From Staphylococcus sp. CAG:324 (GTDB lineage: Bacteria; Bacillota_I; Bacilli_A; ML615J-28; CAG-313), in contig FR890814.1 in assembly GCA_000433035.1 (NCBI GenBank), positions 124,001-188,000 on the forward strand: a stretch of DNA of 64,000 bases. Direction: 5' to 3'. Below the pieces are notes generated by a model. It saw only the letters and a list, made by a program, of their open reading frames with translations, was not told where the DNA came from and did not search any database. The translations under genes were made by a program, and so were the position numbers. The stretch's first letter is position 1. Every line of letters begins with the position of its first letter. Below, piece by piece: positions 1 through 11,500 of this stretch.

Positions 1-100
1 CACACAATAATACGTAAAATTTTTACAAATTGTTTCAAAAATATACAAATTTTTCCATTTTTTATTTTTATTTATTAAATTTTAATAAAATTTTTCAATA

Positions 101-128
101 AAAAGGTGATACATATATCTCACCTTTT
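101..128 (-). terminator. Rho-independent terminator after trpB
   Basis: Perfect 9-bp stem AAAAGGTGA / TCACCTTTT with a short AT loop. Read on the minus strand it follows the trpB stop by about 40 nt and ends in a T run. It is flanked by A/T runs on both sides, so it could act in both directions. Confidence 0.75.
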
Positions 129-166
129 ATTTCTATACTTTATATAATGAAAGATACAACTAATTA

Positions 167-1414
167 TCATTGTTTATTTAATTTTTTATCCAAATAATCC
201 ACTCCATATTTATGAATAACAAAATCTACATCTTTATCACCACGACCAGAAAGATTTACTAAAATAGAACCTGTTTTCATCTTTGTTCTAGCAAGACGAA
301 TTGCATATGCTAAAGCATGGGAACTTTCTAAAGCTGGAATAATTCCTTCATATTTAGACAACAAGAAAAAAGCTTCAACTGCTTCTTCATCAGAAATCGT
401 TTCATATGATACTCTCCCTATATCATTTAAAAAGGCATGCTCGGGTCCTACAGATGGATAGTCTAGTCCGCTAGCAATAGAATAGACAGAAGAAGGATTA
501 CCTTCGTTATCTTTTAGCATTATTGAATTGAAACCATGCATAATTCCTTCCGTGCCAAAGGTAATGCTTGCGGCATGATTTCCTTTTTTGGCATTTTTAC
601 CAAGAGGTTCAATACCAACAATTTGAACAGGATCATTTAAAAAAGGAATAAACATACCCAGTGAATTACTTCCACCCCCTACGCAAGCACAAACAACATC
701 TGGTAGTTCACCTGTCATTTCTTTATATTGCTCTCTTGCTTCAATGCCAATTACTGACTGAAAATCGCGAACAATCATAGGGAAAGGATGAGGACCTAAA
801 GCCGAACCGATGCAATATATTGAATTTTTATAATCTTTTAAATAACTTTCAAAGGCTGAATCAACAGCCTCTTTTAAAGTTTTATTACCACTTGTAACAC
901 ATATAACTTTTGCACCTAAAATTTTCATTTTATCAACATTAGATGATTGTTTTTTAATATCAACTTCCCCCATATGAATTTCACATTCTAAACCAAAATA
1001 AGCCGCAGCTGTTGCAAGAGCCACCCCATGTTGCCCAGCTCCTGTTTCCGCAATCAGTTTTTTCTTTCCTAAATATTTAGCAAGTAATCCTTCTCCCATA
1101 CAATGATTTAATTTATGGGCTCCAGTATGATTTAAATCTTCTCTTTTTAAATATATTTGTGCACCACCAATATGTTTTGATAATCTTTCACAATGGTATA
1201 CAGGAGTTGGTCGACCCTGAAATTGAGTTCGTATTCTTCTTAATTCACTAATAAATTGGGCAGAATGACAAATCGTCTGATATGCTTTATTTATTTCATC
1301 AAAAGCTGTTTGTAATTCTTTGGATACATAACATCCTCCATATTTACCAAAATAACCATCTTTAGTTGGATAGTTCTTCAAATAAGTTTCAAAATCAATA
1401 TCTTTCATCTTCAT
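167..1414 (-). CDS. trpB: Tryptophan synthase beta chain (orphan)
   Basis: PLP enzyme that condenses indole with L-serine to give L-tryptophan in the cytoplasm. The 415-residue length suits TrpB (about 390-410). Visible motifs are the PLP lysine in GAHKLN (K101), the GQHGVA loop and the phosphate-binding GGGSNS near residue 250. The first ATG is preceded by an AGGA-type ribosome site 12 nt upstream. No trpA or other trp gene lies nearby, and the gene is monocistronic between its own promoter and a terminator. Known practice in the family suggests an orphan TrpB salvages free indole, for example from gut neighbours; that role is inference. TrpB identity is secure; whether it is the canonical TrpB1 subtype or a catalytically shifted paralogue cannot be settled by eye. 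Confidence 0.93.
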   Translation of the reverse strand: MKMKDIDFETYLKNYPTKDGYFGKYGGCYVSKELQTAFDEINKAYQTICHSAQFISELRRIRTQFQGRPTPVYHCERLSKHIGGAQIYLKREDLNHTGAHKLNHCMGEGLLAKYLGKKKLIAETGAGQHGVALATAAAYFGLECEIHMGEVDIKKQSSNVDKMKILGAKVICVTSGNKTLKEAVDSAFESYLKDYKNSIYCIGSALGPHPFPMIVRDFQSVIGIEAREQYKEMTGELPDVVCACVGGGSNSLGMFIPFLNDPVQIVGIEPLGKNAKKGNHAASITFGTEGIMHGFNSIMLKDNEGNPSSVYSIASGLDYPSVGPEHAFLNDIGRVSYETISDEEAVEAFFLLSKYEGIIPALESSHALAYAIRLARTKMKTGSILVNLSGRGDKDVDFVIHKYGVDYLDKKLNKQ

Positions 1415-1460
1415 ATTCTCTCATCATCCTTTCCTCAACATATAGCCACCTATTTTAATA

Positions 1461-1489
1461 ATTATATACTAAAATCAATTAACTATCAA
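1461..1489 (-). promoter_or_regulatory. Sigma-A promoter of trpB
   Basis: On the minus strand, TTGATA (1489-1484), a 17-nt spacer and TATAAT (1466-1461). The predicted start near 1454 gives a roughly 40-nt leader, too short for a T-box or trp leader attenuator, so no tryptophan-sensing leader is visible. Confidence 0.75.
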
Positions 1490-1540
1490 ATGATATTATA
1501 ATTTTTTACTGATAATAATGTGAAAGATATCTGATGATGA

Positions 1541-1569
1541 TTGACAAATACTACTTATCATGTTATAAT
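1541..1569 (+). promoter_or_regulatory. Perfect-consensus sigma-A promoter
   Basis: TTGACA (1541-1546), a 17-nt spacer and TATAAT (1564-1569) preceded by TGT, making it also an extended -10. It drives the epimerase gene with a leader of about 45 nt. Confidence 0.85.
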
Positions 1570-1619
1570 AATTTTACAAAGATAAAATCTTTTTTATCCT
1601 TGTAAAGGAGATGAGCACA

Positions 1620-2627
1620 GTGAAAAATACATATATAGTAACTGGCGCAAATGGCTTCCTTGGAAATAATATAATTAGAAAATTAATAACAAAATCTGAA
1701 AATGAAATACGAGCTCTTGTTCTTCCAAATGATAAAATTAAATCTTTAGAAGGGTTAAATTGCAAAATTTTTTATGGTGATGTAACTAAAAAAGAAACTT
1801 TGAATGATATTTTTGATGTAGATATCGATACTCATTTATATGTTATTCATTGTGCTGCAATTGTTTATATTAAAAGTAAAAAGAATTCTAAAGTTTATGA
1901 TGTCAACGTGAATGGTACTAAAAATATTATCGATAAAGTCTTAGAAAAAAAGGCTAAACTAGTTTATGTAAATAGTGTCCATGCCATTTGGGAAAAACCG
2001 AATAATGAAATAATGGAAGAAATTTATGATTTTGATTCTAAAAAAGTAAAAGGTCTTTATGCAAAAACAAAAGCTGAATGTGCCAACTATGTTTTAGAAA
2101 TGACAAAGACCAAAAATTTAGATGCTTGTATTGTCCATCCTTCTGGAATTATAGGTCCAAATGATTTTGGCAGAAGTCATTTAACTCAATTGATTATCGA
2201 TTTTTGTAATCATCGTCTAACTGCTTGTGTAAAAGGAGGATATGACTTTGTTGATGTAAGAGACGTTGCTGACGGAATTATTCATGCCTGTGAAGTTGGA
2301 AAAGCAGGAAATTGCTATATTTTATCTAATAGATATTTTACAATTAAAGAAGTGTTAGATACAGTAAGTGAAGTAAAGGGAATCAAAAAAATCAAAACTG
2401 TTTTACCTCTTTGGTTTGCAAAATTGACTGCTCCTCTTTCCGAATTATATTACAGTCTTTTAAAGCAACCTCCACTTTACACTAGTTATTCTTTATATAC
2501 CCTTACTTCAAATTCGCATTTTTCTAATCAAAAAGCTAGGAATGAATTAAATTATAAAAATACAGATTTCAAACAAACAATCAAAGACACCATTGATTGG
2601 CTCAAAGATCATCAATTTATAAATTAA
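1620..2627 (+). CDS. NAD-dependent epimerase/dehydratase (extended SDR)
   Basis: Cytoplasmic Rossmann-fold oxidoreductase of the extended short-chain dehydrogenase family. The cofactor loop TGANGFLG lies at the N-terminus, followed by a GDV acidic patch near residue 55, the substrate-site serine in VNSVHA and the catalytic YAKTK (Y-x3-K). Length (about 335) is typical. Start choice: AAAGGAG abuts the ATG at 1611 with no spacing, while the GTG at 1620 sits 9 nt downstream, so GTG at 1620 is preferred. Overall resemblance is to the NAD(P)-dependent epimerase, dihydroflavonol reductase and 3-beta-HSD-like group; the substrate (nucleotide sugar or small carbonyl) is not determinable. It is monocistronic. 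Confidence 0.87.
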   Translation: MKNTYIVTGANGFLGNNIIRKLITKSENEIRALVLPNDKIKSLEGLNCKIFYGDVTKKETLNDIFDVDIDTHLYVIHCAAIVYIKSKKNSKVYDVNVNGTKNIIDKVLEKKAKLVYVNSVHAIWEKPNNEIMEEIYDFDSKKVKGLYAKTKAECANYVLEMTKTKNLDACIVHPSGIIGPNDFGRSHLTQLIIDFCNHRLTACVKGGYDFVDVRDVADGIIHACEVGKAGNCYILSNRYFTIKEVLDTVSEVKGIKKIKTVLPLWFAKLTAPLSELYYSLLKQPPLYTSYSLYTLTSNSHFSNQKARNELNYKNTDFKQTIKDTIDWLKDHQFIN

Positions 2628-2655
2628 TTTACATTTGTGACAGTTATTCTCGCTT

Positions 2656-2699
2656 AAAGAGTAAACATTTACTTTAGTATAAGTATCTTTTTACTCTTT
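2656..2699 (+). terminator. Hairpin downstream of the epimerase
   Basis: AAAGAGTAAA (2656-2665) pairs with TTTACTCTTT (2690-2699), followed by a T-rich tract. The loop is long (24 nt), so it is weaker than the next hairpin at 2751. Confidence 0.5.
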
Positions 2700-2750
2700 T
2701 TGTTTTAAGAATGATTTTCTAAGCGATTGAAATATGATTCTTAAAAGGAA

Positions 2751-2783
2751 AAACACAATGAGATAAAAATACTCATTGTGTTT
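2751..2783. terminator. Bidirectional terminator between convergent genes
   Basis: Perfect 12-bp stem AAACACAATGAG / CTCATTGTGTTT with a 9-nt loop and T runs on either strand. It ends both the plus-strand epimerase transcript and the long minus-strand operon. Confidence 0.88.
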
Positions 2784-2804
2784 TATTTTTATTTTGCTTT
2801 TAAA

Positions 2805-5800
2805 TTATTGTAAATTAATTACAGTTCCTACCGCAAAATAGTCACCATCATCTGATGTAAGAGTTGTTGTTTTACAAGTCAATTTTGTTGGATTTGTTGC
2901 ATCATCAAGTGTAAAAGTAATTGTTCCTTTACTATGAGTAATCGTCAAAACATCACCTTCAATTGTATAAGTTGCCTCTCCTGTCATTTTGCCAAAACAG
3001 TAAGAACCCCAACCATCACATGAAAAACTAATAGTTACATTTCCTACACCATCAAATGAATATTGAATCGTATGTTGATCCATACCATAATCATCATTTG
3101 GACAAGTAATTACTTTAGATGCTTTTTTATTTGCTAGTACATCTAATAGTTTAACAGTAAATTCTTTTGTTTGTTCATTATATTCATAGTAGTTTGTTTG
3201 ATTATCACCTACTACCATAAATAATGTATCTTTAAAACTATATGTAATACTTTCACCATTTAATGTACCTTTACCATATCCATCAAGAACCAAAGTATCA
3301 CTTCCAATTGTATATGTTCCTTGATATCCATCTAAGACTTTAAGTACTAATTTTGATGATTGTTTAATAAATTCATATATTAAATTATTATCTTCATCAT
3401 AAATATTGATATCTTCTTGTTTATAAGCTTCTTGTGGACCAAATGGTTCTGGATTAGATGGAGAAGTATATGTTACATTTACATGAACATTATTATTGTA
3501 AACAAATACTAAAATTTCTTGGTTTGTATTGATAACAGCTTTCGTTAAACGAGCATAACCACTCAACCAAAAACTTGAATAAGCAGAACCTGAAGTTGCA
3601 GTATCATAGCCTTTAAAGAAGATAAAGTAATCATTACCTAATTCTTCTTTTCCTGTTGAATAATTATAAATAAGCACTCCGTTTGTAGCATCATAATATC
3701 CATAACGATATGTTGTTCCTGATACTAATTTAAAGAAACCAGTTTCAGGATCATACTCTTCAATGACTCCTGTTCTTTCACCTGATACATTTCCCAATGC
3801 ATCAACTTTTAATGTTCTTTGGTATCCACCACTAGAAGTAGAATCATTGCTGCTACCACCATAAATTTCAAATCCAACATAGTCACCAAATAATGCTATA
3901 GAATCCATCCACTTACAATAAATTATAGTATCTTCATTTATCACACCTGGAGTATAAGGATTTTGGAAATCTTGATCTAAATACCATCCATCAAACACTT
4001 TACCATTAGTAAAGGAAGGCTCTACTGGAACGGCAACGTCACCTGCACCATATGGAAGGTATAGATCTTCTAAATTATTGCCATAAACAATTGTTAAAGT
4101 TACCAAGATATCCCATTTTGCATATAAAGTAAGTGATTCAGTTGGAAGATACTCTAAATCAACTGCTGTTTCATAATTTGCATCTAAATACCATCCTCTA
4201 AATATATAATTTTCATTAGTAGGTGTTGGTAAAGTCACAATAATATTTTTGTTAGTTATCAATTCATCAACAACTGCTTTATCTGAAGCATCAAATGTAA
4301 TTGTTACCATTGGTTGATTCATTGTATATGTTTTTTCTTGTGTATCTAATGTCATTTCATAGTATTTTCCGTCTAAATATACATCTAATGTATAACTAGA
4401 ACCTGCCTCAGCAACTACATATTGACCTGTTAATTCACCTTGTGTAATCGTTTTAACTCCATCAATTACGATTGATGTATCACCATTTGTATAAGTACCT
4501 TCATATCCATCAAGTTCAACCATTGTAGTATCATCATAACCTACTTTAACAATTAATGAACCAGTTGAGTCATATACATAAAGTGTTGTACTACCAAAGC
4601 ATTTGTCTGCTGTAACGGCATTATTTAATGCATCTTTAAATTCTACACCAAAGTAAACTTGATTATTATGGATAAAAATACGATAAGTAGTTTCGTTATA
4701 CGTATATTCAATAGCTCTAGACTTGCCACCATTCCAATAAGAAGATTTAATCTTACTTGCAATACTTACATTTTCAAATGGGTTTAAGAACCATACTTCT
4801 TCAATATCAGCTTCTAAGCCTTTTGTATCATTAAGAATAATAATTTTAGATTCTGGATCAATAAATCCTCTATATACTGTTGTGCCAATATAAAATTCTA
4901 ATGTTCCTGTTTCAGGATTATAATTTTGAATGGTCATTTCTTGATTAAAAGGCCAAGATGTTCCTTTTGGTGATACTCCATATGGATCAATTGCCGCAAT
5001 CGCACCAGTTCTAGTATATGAACTAGATGTACCACCATTTGCTGAATTACCACCAATTTCAGTTAATAAATAATCATTATTATAAATAGGTGCATCTTCC
5101 CATTTAGCATAAATGACGATATCCTCTACAATTGCTGTTCCACTAACCCACTCTGTTCCTTCTCTAAAATCTGAAGTTGTATACCAACCAACAAAAGCAT
5201 GTTTATCATACACTGGTCTTTCAACAGTTACAATATCATTTTGTGAATATACAAGAATGACATTTTCACTATCATTGTTATAAACAATGGTTAATTTTGC
5301 AGGTAATGAATATTTAGCATATAAAGTAATATCAGTTGTTGGTATAAACGAATCGCTCACCGCACTATTAAATTCAGCATCAAAGAACCATCCATTAAAT
5401 ACATATCCTTCATCTTCACCTGATGGTAAAGTTGCTACTACATTGATGTTTACCTCAATGGAAGCAATTGGTGTATGATTTTCACCAACATTAAAACTAA
5501 TTGTTGCCATCGGTTTTACCATTGTGAAACTTGTACCGTCTAAAGTCAATTGATAATACTCAGTTTGTTCATTTAAATATACATCAAATCCATAATTCGC
5601 ACCTTCACTTGCTTTTGTATATGTACCTGTTTTTTCACCAAAAACAATTCCACCTGTACCATCTAATACAATTGTTTGATCTTCATTAGTATACGTACCA
5701 TAATATTCATCTAAAGTAGTGGTATTATTATTTCCATTGAATGAATCACCTAATGATGTTAAAGCAAGAATAACATTTCCTTCTAAATCTTTAACAACAA

Positions 5801-8537
5801 CTGTTTTTGAATTTTTAACATTTTCAGCTGTTAATGGATTACCTGCTGTATCAGTTGCCACAAAATTTGAATAAATATAATTATTATAGATAAAGATTTC
5901 TTGATCACCATCTTTAGTCATAATATTGATGAAGTGTGCATAATAACCAGTTGTTGATGAACCTGGTTCTTTTGGCGCCTTAATACCATAGTGTTGAGCA
6001 ATTTTGTTGGTTGTTTGATATTTACTAAGAATATAAAAGTCAGTACCAATTTCTTGTTGTGAACTATAATGTGTAGCAATAACACCAGTTGTTTCATCAA
6101 ACCACAAGTATTTTACAACACCTGAGGAATTTTTCCAAGTAATCTTTTGTGTTGCTTGATCATAACTTTCTACAGTACCTGTAAATTTACCAGTGATTTT
6201 ACCATTTTCATCAATCTTGATGGTTACTGTAGCAGAGTTACCATAAGTTGAACTCCATATTTCTGTTCCAAGATATTCACCATAATAAACAGGTAAATCT
6301 TCCCATTTAGCATAGATTGTCACATCATTATCTTCTTCAGTAATAGCAGCTTCTTCAGGTAATGAATTAGAATATTGATCATCTAAATACCAACCTCTAA
6401 ATACCTTTAAAATATCCTCTTGAATTCCGTATTTAGGAAGATGTTCACCAATGATATCACCAACACCTAAATATAAAACAGTAGCATCGCCATCTAAAAC
6501 ACCAACTAAATTAACCACTACTTTCTCTTTCCATAATGCATATAAAACAACATCAGTAGTTGGAATAAATTGTGCTTCTACAGGTTTTGTACAATCTGCA
6601 TCATAGAACCATCCTTTAAATGTAAATAATTCATTTGTTGGTGTAGGAAGTACACAAACAATATTTTTATTAACGGATAAATCATCTACTACAGCCTTAT
6701 CGCCAGTATCAAATGTAATATTTACAAGTGGTAAATCAGCAACAAAAGTATCTTCTGTCAATGTAACTTCATAATATTTATCATCAACATAAACACCAAT
6801 TGTACTCGTTTCACCTTCTAATAATTCATAAGTTCCACTCATACCATTATAAGTAAGTGTACCACATCCTGAAAGAATTAACACATCATCAGTTGAAGTA
6901 TATGTGCCTTCTAAACCATCAGCCAATACTAATTTTGTACCATTATAAACAAAGCCAACTAAAATATGACCATCTTGATTTTTTACATAAACATATTCAT
7001 TATTATAACATGCTTCTGCATTGACATTATTTCCCATTAAATCAACAAAAGATACACCATAATATACTTGATCTTTGTAAACAAAAATATTATATGCTGT
7101 AGCATCATAGGTATAAGTTATCGCAATAGAATTATCCCAAGAAGATGCCTTACTTGACTCATCTGTTACACCTACTTCAAATGGAGTCCATACATGTATT
7201 TGATCAAAGGTTGCACTATATGCGCTTACAATGATACCACTTTCAAAATCTACATATCCATAATAAACTGATACTTCATTTAAATCTAAAACCGGTTTAC
7301 CATCTTCACCTGATTCTTCAAGAACCTTTGTTATTTTGATTTCAATTTTACCAGTTTCTTCATCTAACATTTTGATTTCAACATATCCTCTAAATGGATA
7401 ACCAGTGCCAATGCCTTTACCAAATTCATCAAGGGTGATTGTAATTTGATTCCAAGCAGTTTCAACACCAACTACACCATTTTTGTAACCACCTTCATCA
7501 TTATCAACATCATATGAAAAAGATGAATAAGTTTTATTATCATATGGTGCTACTTTTTTAGCCGTTTCTAAGGTTACATCACCATAAATACTATGATAAA
7601 CAACACTTCCTTTTTCATTGTATGTTGCCGCATTTTCTTCTATAATTTCCCAAACAGACGTATCAGTTAAAACTGCCAAATCAACAACTATTGTATCGCC
7701 ACAACTACATACTCCTTCAGCAGAACCTTCTTCTGTTAATGTTGGAGCAGTTGTAATAGTCCAGTCATAACTATGTTCTAACTTTTCAAGTTCTATAGTC
7801 ACATCAACATATTGGCTACGATATGTTCTACTACCAACGAATTGACATGTTGGATCTGTTTCATCAATAACAGTCCAGAATGTATCATCTGTTAATGCTG
7901 GCAACACTACCTCATCAGTATCCGAGCAATCACAAACACCTTTTGCAAGACCTTCTTCTGTCAATGTTGGAGCAGTTACTACTTGATAATTTTTATAATT
8001 ATGATTTAATTTGCCAATCGTTTTTACAATATCACCATAGATTGAAGAATAAGTAACTTTACCTTCTTTTGTACAAGTTGCCGCTTCTTCTGTTTTAGTC
8101 CAAACAGACGTATCAGTTAAAACTGGTACCTCTTGTTCAACAACCGCATGACATACACATTCTTTTTGAGCCTTACCTTTAGTTGTTTCAGTAGGCTCAA
8201 CTACAATCTGCCATTCACCATAACTATGTTCTAATTTTTCAACAACTATAACAACTGTACCATAAACAGATGTATAATTGATACTTCCCTCACTACTACA
8301 AGTAGCTTCTTTTATCGATTTTTCCCAAACAGACGTATCAGTTAAAACTGGAACTTGCGTTTTTTCCACTTCTCCACAATCACATGTTCTGTGTGCTTGT
8401 CCAACTACAGTTTCAGTAGGATTAACATCTATAATCCATTTATCATACTGATGAGTATGATCATCTTTAACGCATGAGGTAATAATCATAAGTAGTAAAG
8501 AAAGTACGAAGACTAAATAAATTTTACCACGTTTCAT
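2805..8537 (-). CDS. Giant modular surface lipoprotein with InlB B-repeats (1910 aa)
   Basis: Exported lipoprotein: the signal peptide ends in a lipobox ITS-C22. Residues about 25-330 hold four or five tandem copies of a module with a His-x-Tyr...Trp start, a CxCG-like pair and the recurring phrase LTDTSVW...ATC...G. The rest is a superrepeat of roughly 350-400 residues occurring about four times. Each copy has a GTYTNxDxSIxLDGxG-type strand module and, in three copies, a pair of Listeria-Bacteroides (InlB B / Flg_new) repeats ending in GWYxD...LYAKW. The C-terminal ~110 residues resemble the C-terminus of the next protein upstream. The RBS GAGGAG lies 9 nt before the ATG. It is the last gene of the long operon. 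Likely an adhesin or cell-surface scaffold; no catalytic motif is seen. Confidence 0.85.
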   Translation of the reverse strand: MKRGKIYLVFVLSLLLMIITSCVKDDHTHQYDKWIIDVNPTETVVGQAHRTCDCGEVEKTQVPVLTDTSVWEKSIKEATCSSEGSINYTSVYGTVVIVVEKLEHSYGEWQIVVEPTETTKGKAQKECVCHAVVEQEVPVLTDTSVWTKTEEAATCTKEGKVTYSSIYGDIVKTIGKLNHNYKNYQVVTAPTLTEEGLAKGVCDCSDTDEVVLPALTDDTFWTVIDETDPTCQFVGSRTYRSQYVDVTIELEKLEHSYDWTITTAPTLTEEGSAEGVCSCGDTIVVDLAVLTDTSVWEIIEENAATYNEKGSVVYHSIYGDVTLETAKKVAPYDNKTYSSFSYDVDNDEGGYKNGVVGVETAWNQITITLDEFGKGIGTGYPFRGYVEIKMLDEETGKIEIKITKVLEESGEDGKPVLDLNEVSVYYGYVDFESGIIVSAYSATFDQIHVWTPFEVGVTDESSKASSWDNSIAITYTYDATAYNIFVYKDQVYYGVSFVDLMGNNVNAEACYNNEYVYVKNQDGHILVGFVYNGTKLVLADGLEGTYTSTDDVLILSGCGTLTYNGMSGTYELLEGETSTIGVYVDDKYYEVTLTEDTFVADLPLVNITFDTGDKAVVDDLSVNKNIVCVLPTPTNELFTFKGWFYDADCTKPVEAQFIPTTDVVLYALWKEKVVVNLVGVLDGDATVLYLGVGDIIGEHLPKYGIQEDILKVFRGWYLDDQYSNSLPEEAAITEEDNDVTIYAKWEDLPVYYGEYLGTEIWSSTYGNSATVTIKIDENGKITGKFTGTVESYDQATQKITWKNSSGVVKYLWFDETTGVIATHYSSQQEIGTDFYILSKYQTTNKIAQHYGIKAPKEPGSSTTGYYAHFINIMTKDGDQEIFIYNNYIYSNFVATDTAGNPLTAENVKNSKTVVVKDLEGNVILALTSLGDSFNGNNNTTTLDEYYGTYTNEDQTIVLDGTGGIVFGEKTGTYTKASEGANYGFDVYLNEQTEYYQLTLDGTSFTMVKPMATISFNVGENHTPIASIEVNINVVATLPSGEDEGYVFNGWFFDAEFNSAVSDSFIPTTDITLYAKYSLPAKLTIVYNNDSENVILVYSQNDIVTVERPVYDKHAFVGWYTTSDFREGTEWVSGTAIVEDIVIYAKWEDAPIYNNDYLLTEIGGNSANGGTSSSYTRTGAIAAIDPYGVSPKGTSWPFNQEMTIQNYNPETGTLEFYIGTTVYRGFIDPESKIIILNDTKGLEADIEEVWFLNPFENVSIASKIKSSYWNGGKSRAIEYTYNETTYRIFIHNNQVYFGVEFKDALNNAVTADKCFGSTTLYVYDSTGSLIVKVGYDDTTMVELDGYEGTYTNGDTSIVIDGVKTITQGELTGQYVVAEAGSSYTLDVYLDGKYYEMTLDTQEKTYTMNQPMVTITFDASDKAVVDELITNKNIIVTLPTPTNENYIFRGWYLDANYETAVDLEYLPTESLTLYAKWDILVTLTIVYGNNLEDLYLPYGAGDVAVPVEPSFTNGKVFDGWYLDQDFQNPYTPGVINEDTIIYCKWMDSIALFGDYVGFEIYGGSSNDSTSSGGYQRTLKVDALGNVSGERTGVIEEYDPETGFFKLVSGTTYRYGYYDATNGVLIYNYSTGKEELGNDYFIFFKGYDTATSGSAYSSFWLSGYARLTKAVINTNQEILVFVYNNNVHVNVTYTSPSNPEPFGPQEAYKQEDINIYDEDNNLIYEFIKQSSKLVLKVLDGYQGTYTIGSDTLVLDGYGKGTLNGESITYSFKDTLFMVVGDNQTNYYEYNEQTKEFTVKLLDVLANKKASKVITCPNDDYGMDQHTIQYSFDGVGNVTISFSCDGWGSYCFGKMTGEATYTIEGDVLTITHSKGTITFTLDDATNPTKLTCKTTTLTSDDGDYFAVGTVINLQ

Positions 8538-8569
8538 CTTTGATTTCTCCTCTCTAATTTTTTTCCTTA

Positions 8570-11500
8570 TTATTGTCTTTTAAAAGTTGTATTGTTAGCA
8601 AAATAACCATGTTCATCACTATTTATGGTTGTTTCTAAACTAATTATTTCACTAGCATCTAAAACATTTGTTATTAAGAAAACAAATGTTTCACCATTGA
8701 CTTTAATTGTCAATTTATTATTATTCACAACATATGTACCAATAACCCCTTCACTGCTAGCAAAACTAGGATGATACACATCATTTTCGCATGCATAATT
8801 ACCGCTATCATGTTCACTTGAAGTAGATACAATGCATACTTCGCTATTTGCTTGAAATGTAAATGTTGTATTGGCAACATAACTATATATATCACAAACA
8901 AACTTATGGCTAGCACTAAAAGTTTTCCCTTCGACAATACTATTGTCAAGTATTATATCTAATTTTTCAAATGTGTAATCTTGATTATTTAATCTATATA
9001 ATGTTACTTTATCTTGAATCATCACAGTAATTACATTATCATTTAAAATATATTCGCCACTTACACCATCAACAATTACATGATTAAAACCACTCACAAT
9101 AATAGTTGAATCCTCATTAATATACGTACCACGATAAGAATCAGAAATTGTTAAACCTGTTGTTGTACTTTCCCATGAATTGATTTTTACTACTATTTCT
9201 TTTCGTGAAGTTACTATTTCATTGATTGAACCGATTTGTGATGGTTCCATATCATTTAAACTAGTTACAGTTACAATTTCTCCTAAACCATTTAAAATAC
9301 TTGAATATATATAGATATTTTCATTATTAACCGTGATTCGTCTTAAATAATGATTTTCACAACCAGTTATTTTATAAGTTCCTGTTGTATAGTAATCTTG
9401 GAAATGAATTGCTCCACTACATTTTAAAATAATTAAACCATCGGTTATTTGATTACCATTTGCGACAATTTTTTTATTATTTTCATCTTTTGCATTAATG
9501 ATAAAGCTATTATCATCATGTATTTTAATATTGCCTTTGTAAATCGTACCAGCACAATTTAAAACTACTTGACCATATTTATCAATTGATAAACTATTTT
9601 GATTAAAAATCATACCATTCCCATAGGTAGTTGCAATTGAATTGTTACTATATATATCTTCTAATACCTGAATCGCATAATACGCAATTACATCCTTGCC
9701 ATCAATATTGATTTTAATACTAAATTGATAAAATCCAGGTGTATTAAATCTTACTTTTGAAACATCAATACAATTTTTCATTTCTTCTTTAGAAAGAATA
9801 CCATCTTTAGTGATAATTTCAATATTATCATAAAGAAGAGATTTCGCTACACTATCAGAATTTTGACCAATTTGATAGGAATAAATATTCACAATGGCTC
9901 CTTTAGTAATATGATTATTTATAAATCTTGTACCTATTTTGGTTTCATCACTTAAATAATTGGTTGTTAGAACATTACCAAAGGCATCAATATAAAATTT
10001 AGCATGGTATCCATGAAATAATTCTTGTTTAGAGTCTTTAAATTGCAATTCAATGCTATCGCCAATCACAATATAATTGAATAATTCTTCTTGATAACTT
10101 TTATTATTTGGATTAAAATGTCCACTACCATAACCATCAAAAAACAAATACATATCATCTGTTTCATACAGACCATAATAGGAATCTTTTTCAATGTAAG
10201 TAAATGTTTTATCATCTAAATTTAGAATAAATTTATAAGAATAAATATTTTCTTCAAAAGTATAAATGAGCAAAGTATCATCAAAATAATTTACTCCACC
10301 ATTTTTCATTTTACTTATCTCATAGGATGTAACATTAAATATCCTTACCGAATCTTGAATGAATGAGAACCCCTCATTTGAATCAGAGACCAAAGTAGCT
10401 TCTTTCCCATTATAGGTACCTACAAAAGTCGTATTGGCATATTTTTTTTCATTATTTTCTTTTTGAATTTTTCCTAAAGTAGGTGTTTGTAATTGCATAT
10501 AATATCTATCTTCTTTAAATTCAAAATGATAATAAGAACCCGGAAATTGATCAAAGGTTTCAACAAATTGTACTTCACCATAAGAGACTTCATAAATGGT
10601 ATCCGTAGAATTTTTTTCAACTAAAGCAATTCTTAAACCATACCAATACGTTGTATTGTCTAATTTTGATTTAATTTGAAATAAATCTATACTATAACCA
10701 GTATAAGTCAGTTGTAATACATGTAAAGATGTCGAATTAATCACGACTCTATCTTCTAAAGACCATACACTATCATTAAAATAAATCATTGGTCTACTAT
10801 TATCATTATAGGACATTTTCATCTCATTTAATGGAATAAAAACCACAATACCAGGTTCAATATAATATAAATTATAAATATTTTTTTTATACATTACTTG
10901 CATCGTTGTCTCATTGTTGCCACCAATTAATTCTAGTTTTGTACCAGATAATATCATTGTTCCATCATCACTGACAATAAAATCACCAAGAATGGTTGGT
11001 TTTTCTGTTTGAATTCCATAATCATCTTCTTCTGTACTTTCGGATTGAGGAATTGTTGTTAAATTCGTTTTATATGTACCCATCATTTTATTATCAAAAA
11101 CAACAACTTTTGATGTCTTTTCAATTCCTTGATAATGAATTGTTACATAATAAATACCTGGAGTAAAGCAATCAACTTTACCACTAATCATTTCATTTGT
11201 AACTTCTATTTCTTCTTTGCCATTTACAATTTTAAATAAATCTTTTGTATAAAGTGTAGTGCCAGTAAAAATTGCTTTATCACTTGCAATGACTTCTAAT
11301 TCTGATTTAATAGTGACAGTATAAGAAACAATTACGGGTTCATTATTTGGACCATTGACATAAACAGCAATTTCAACAAGTTGACGACCTAAATCATTAT
11401 AATCTATTGGATCTGAAAGCAATTCTACATAACAAGATATAATATCTACATAATCCTTATTTTCAACTAAAGTTTGATTTCTGTTGTTAATTATTACTTC

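Noticed and set aside
1415..1610. T-box or other riboswitch between trpB and the epimerase
   Set aside because: The interval is fully occupied by two opposing promoters with short leaders; no specifier stem or T-box consensus is visible.
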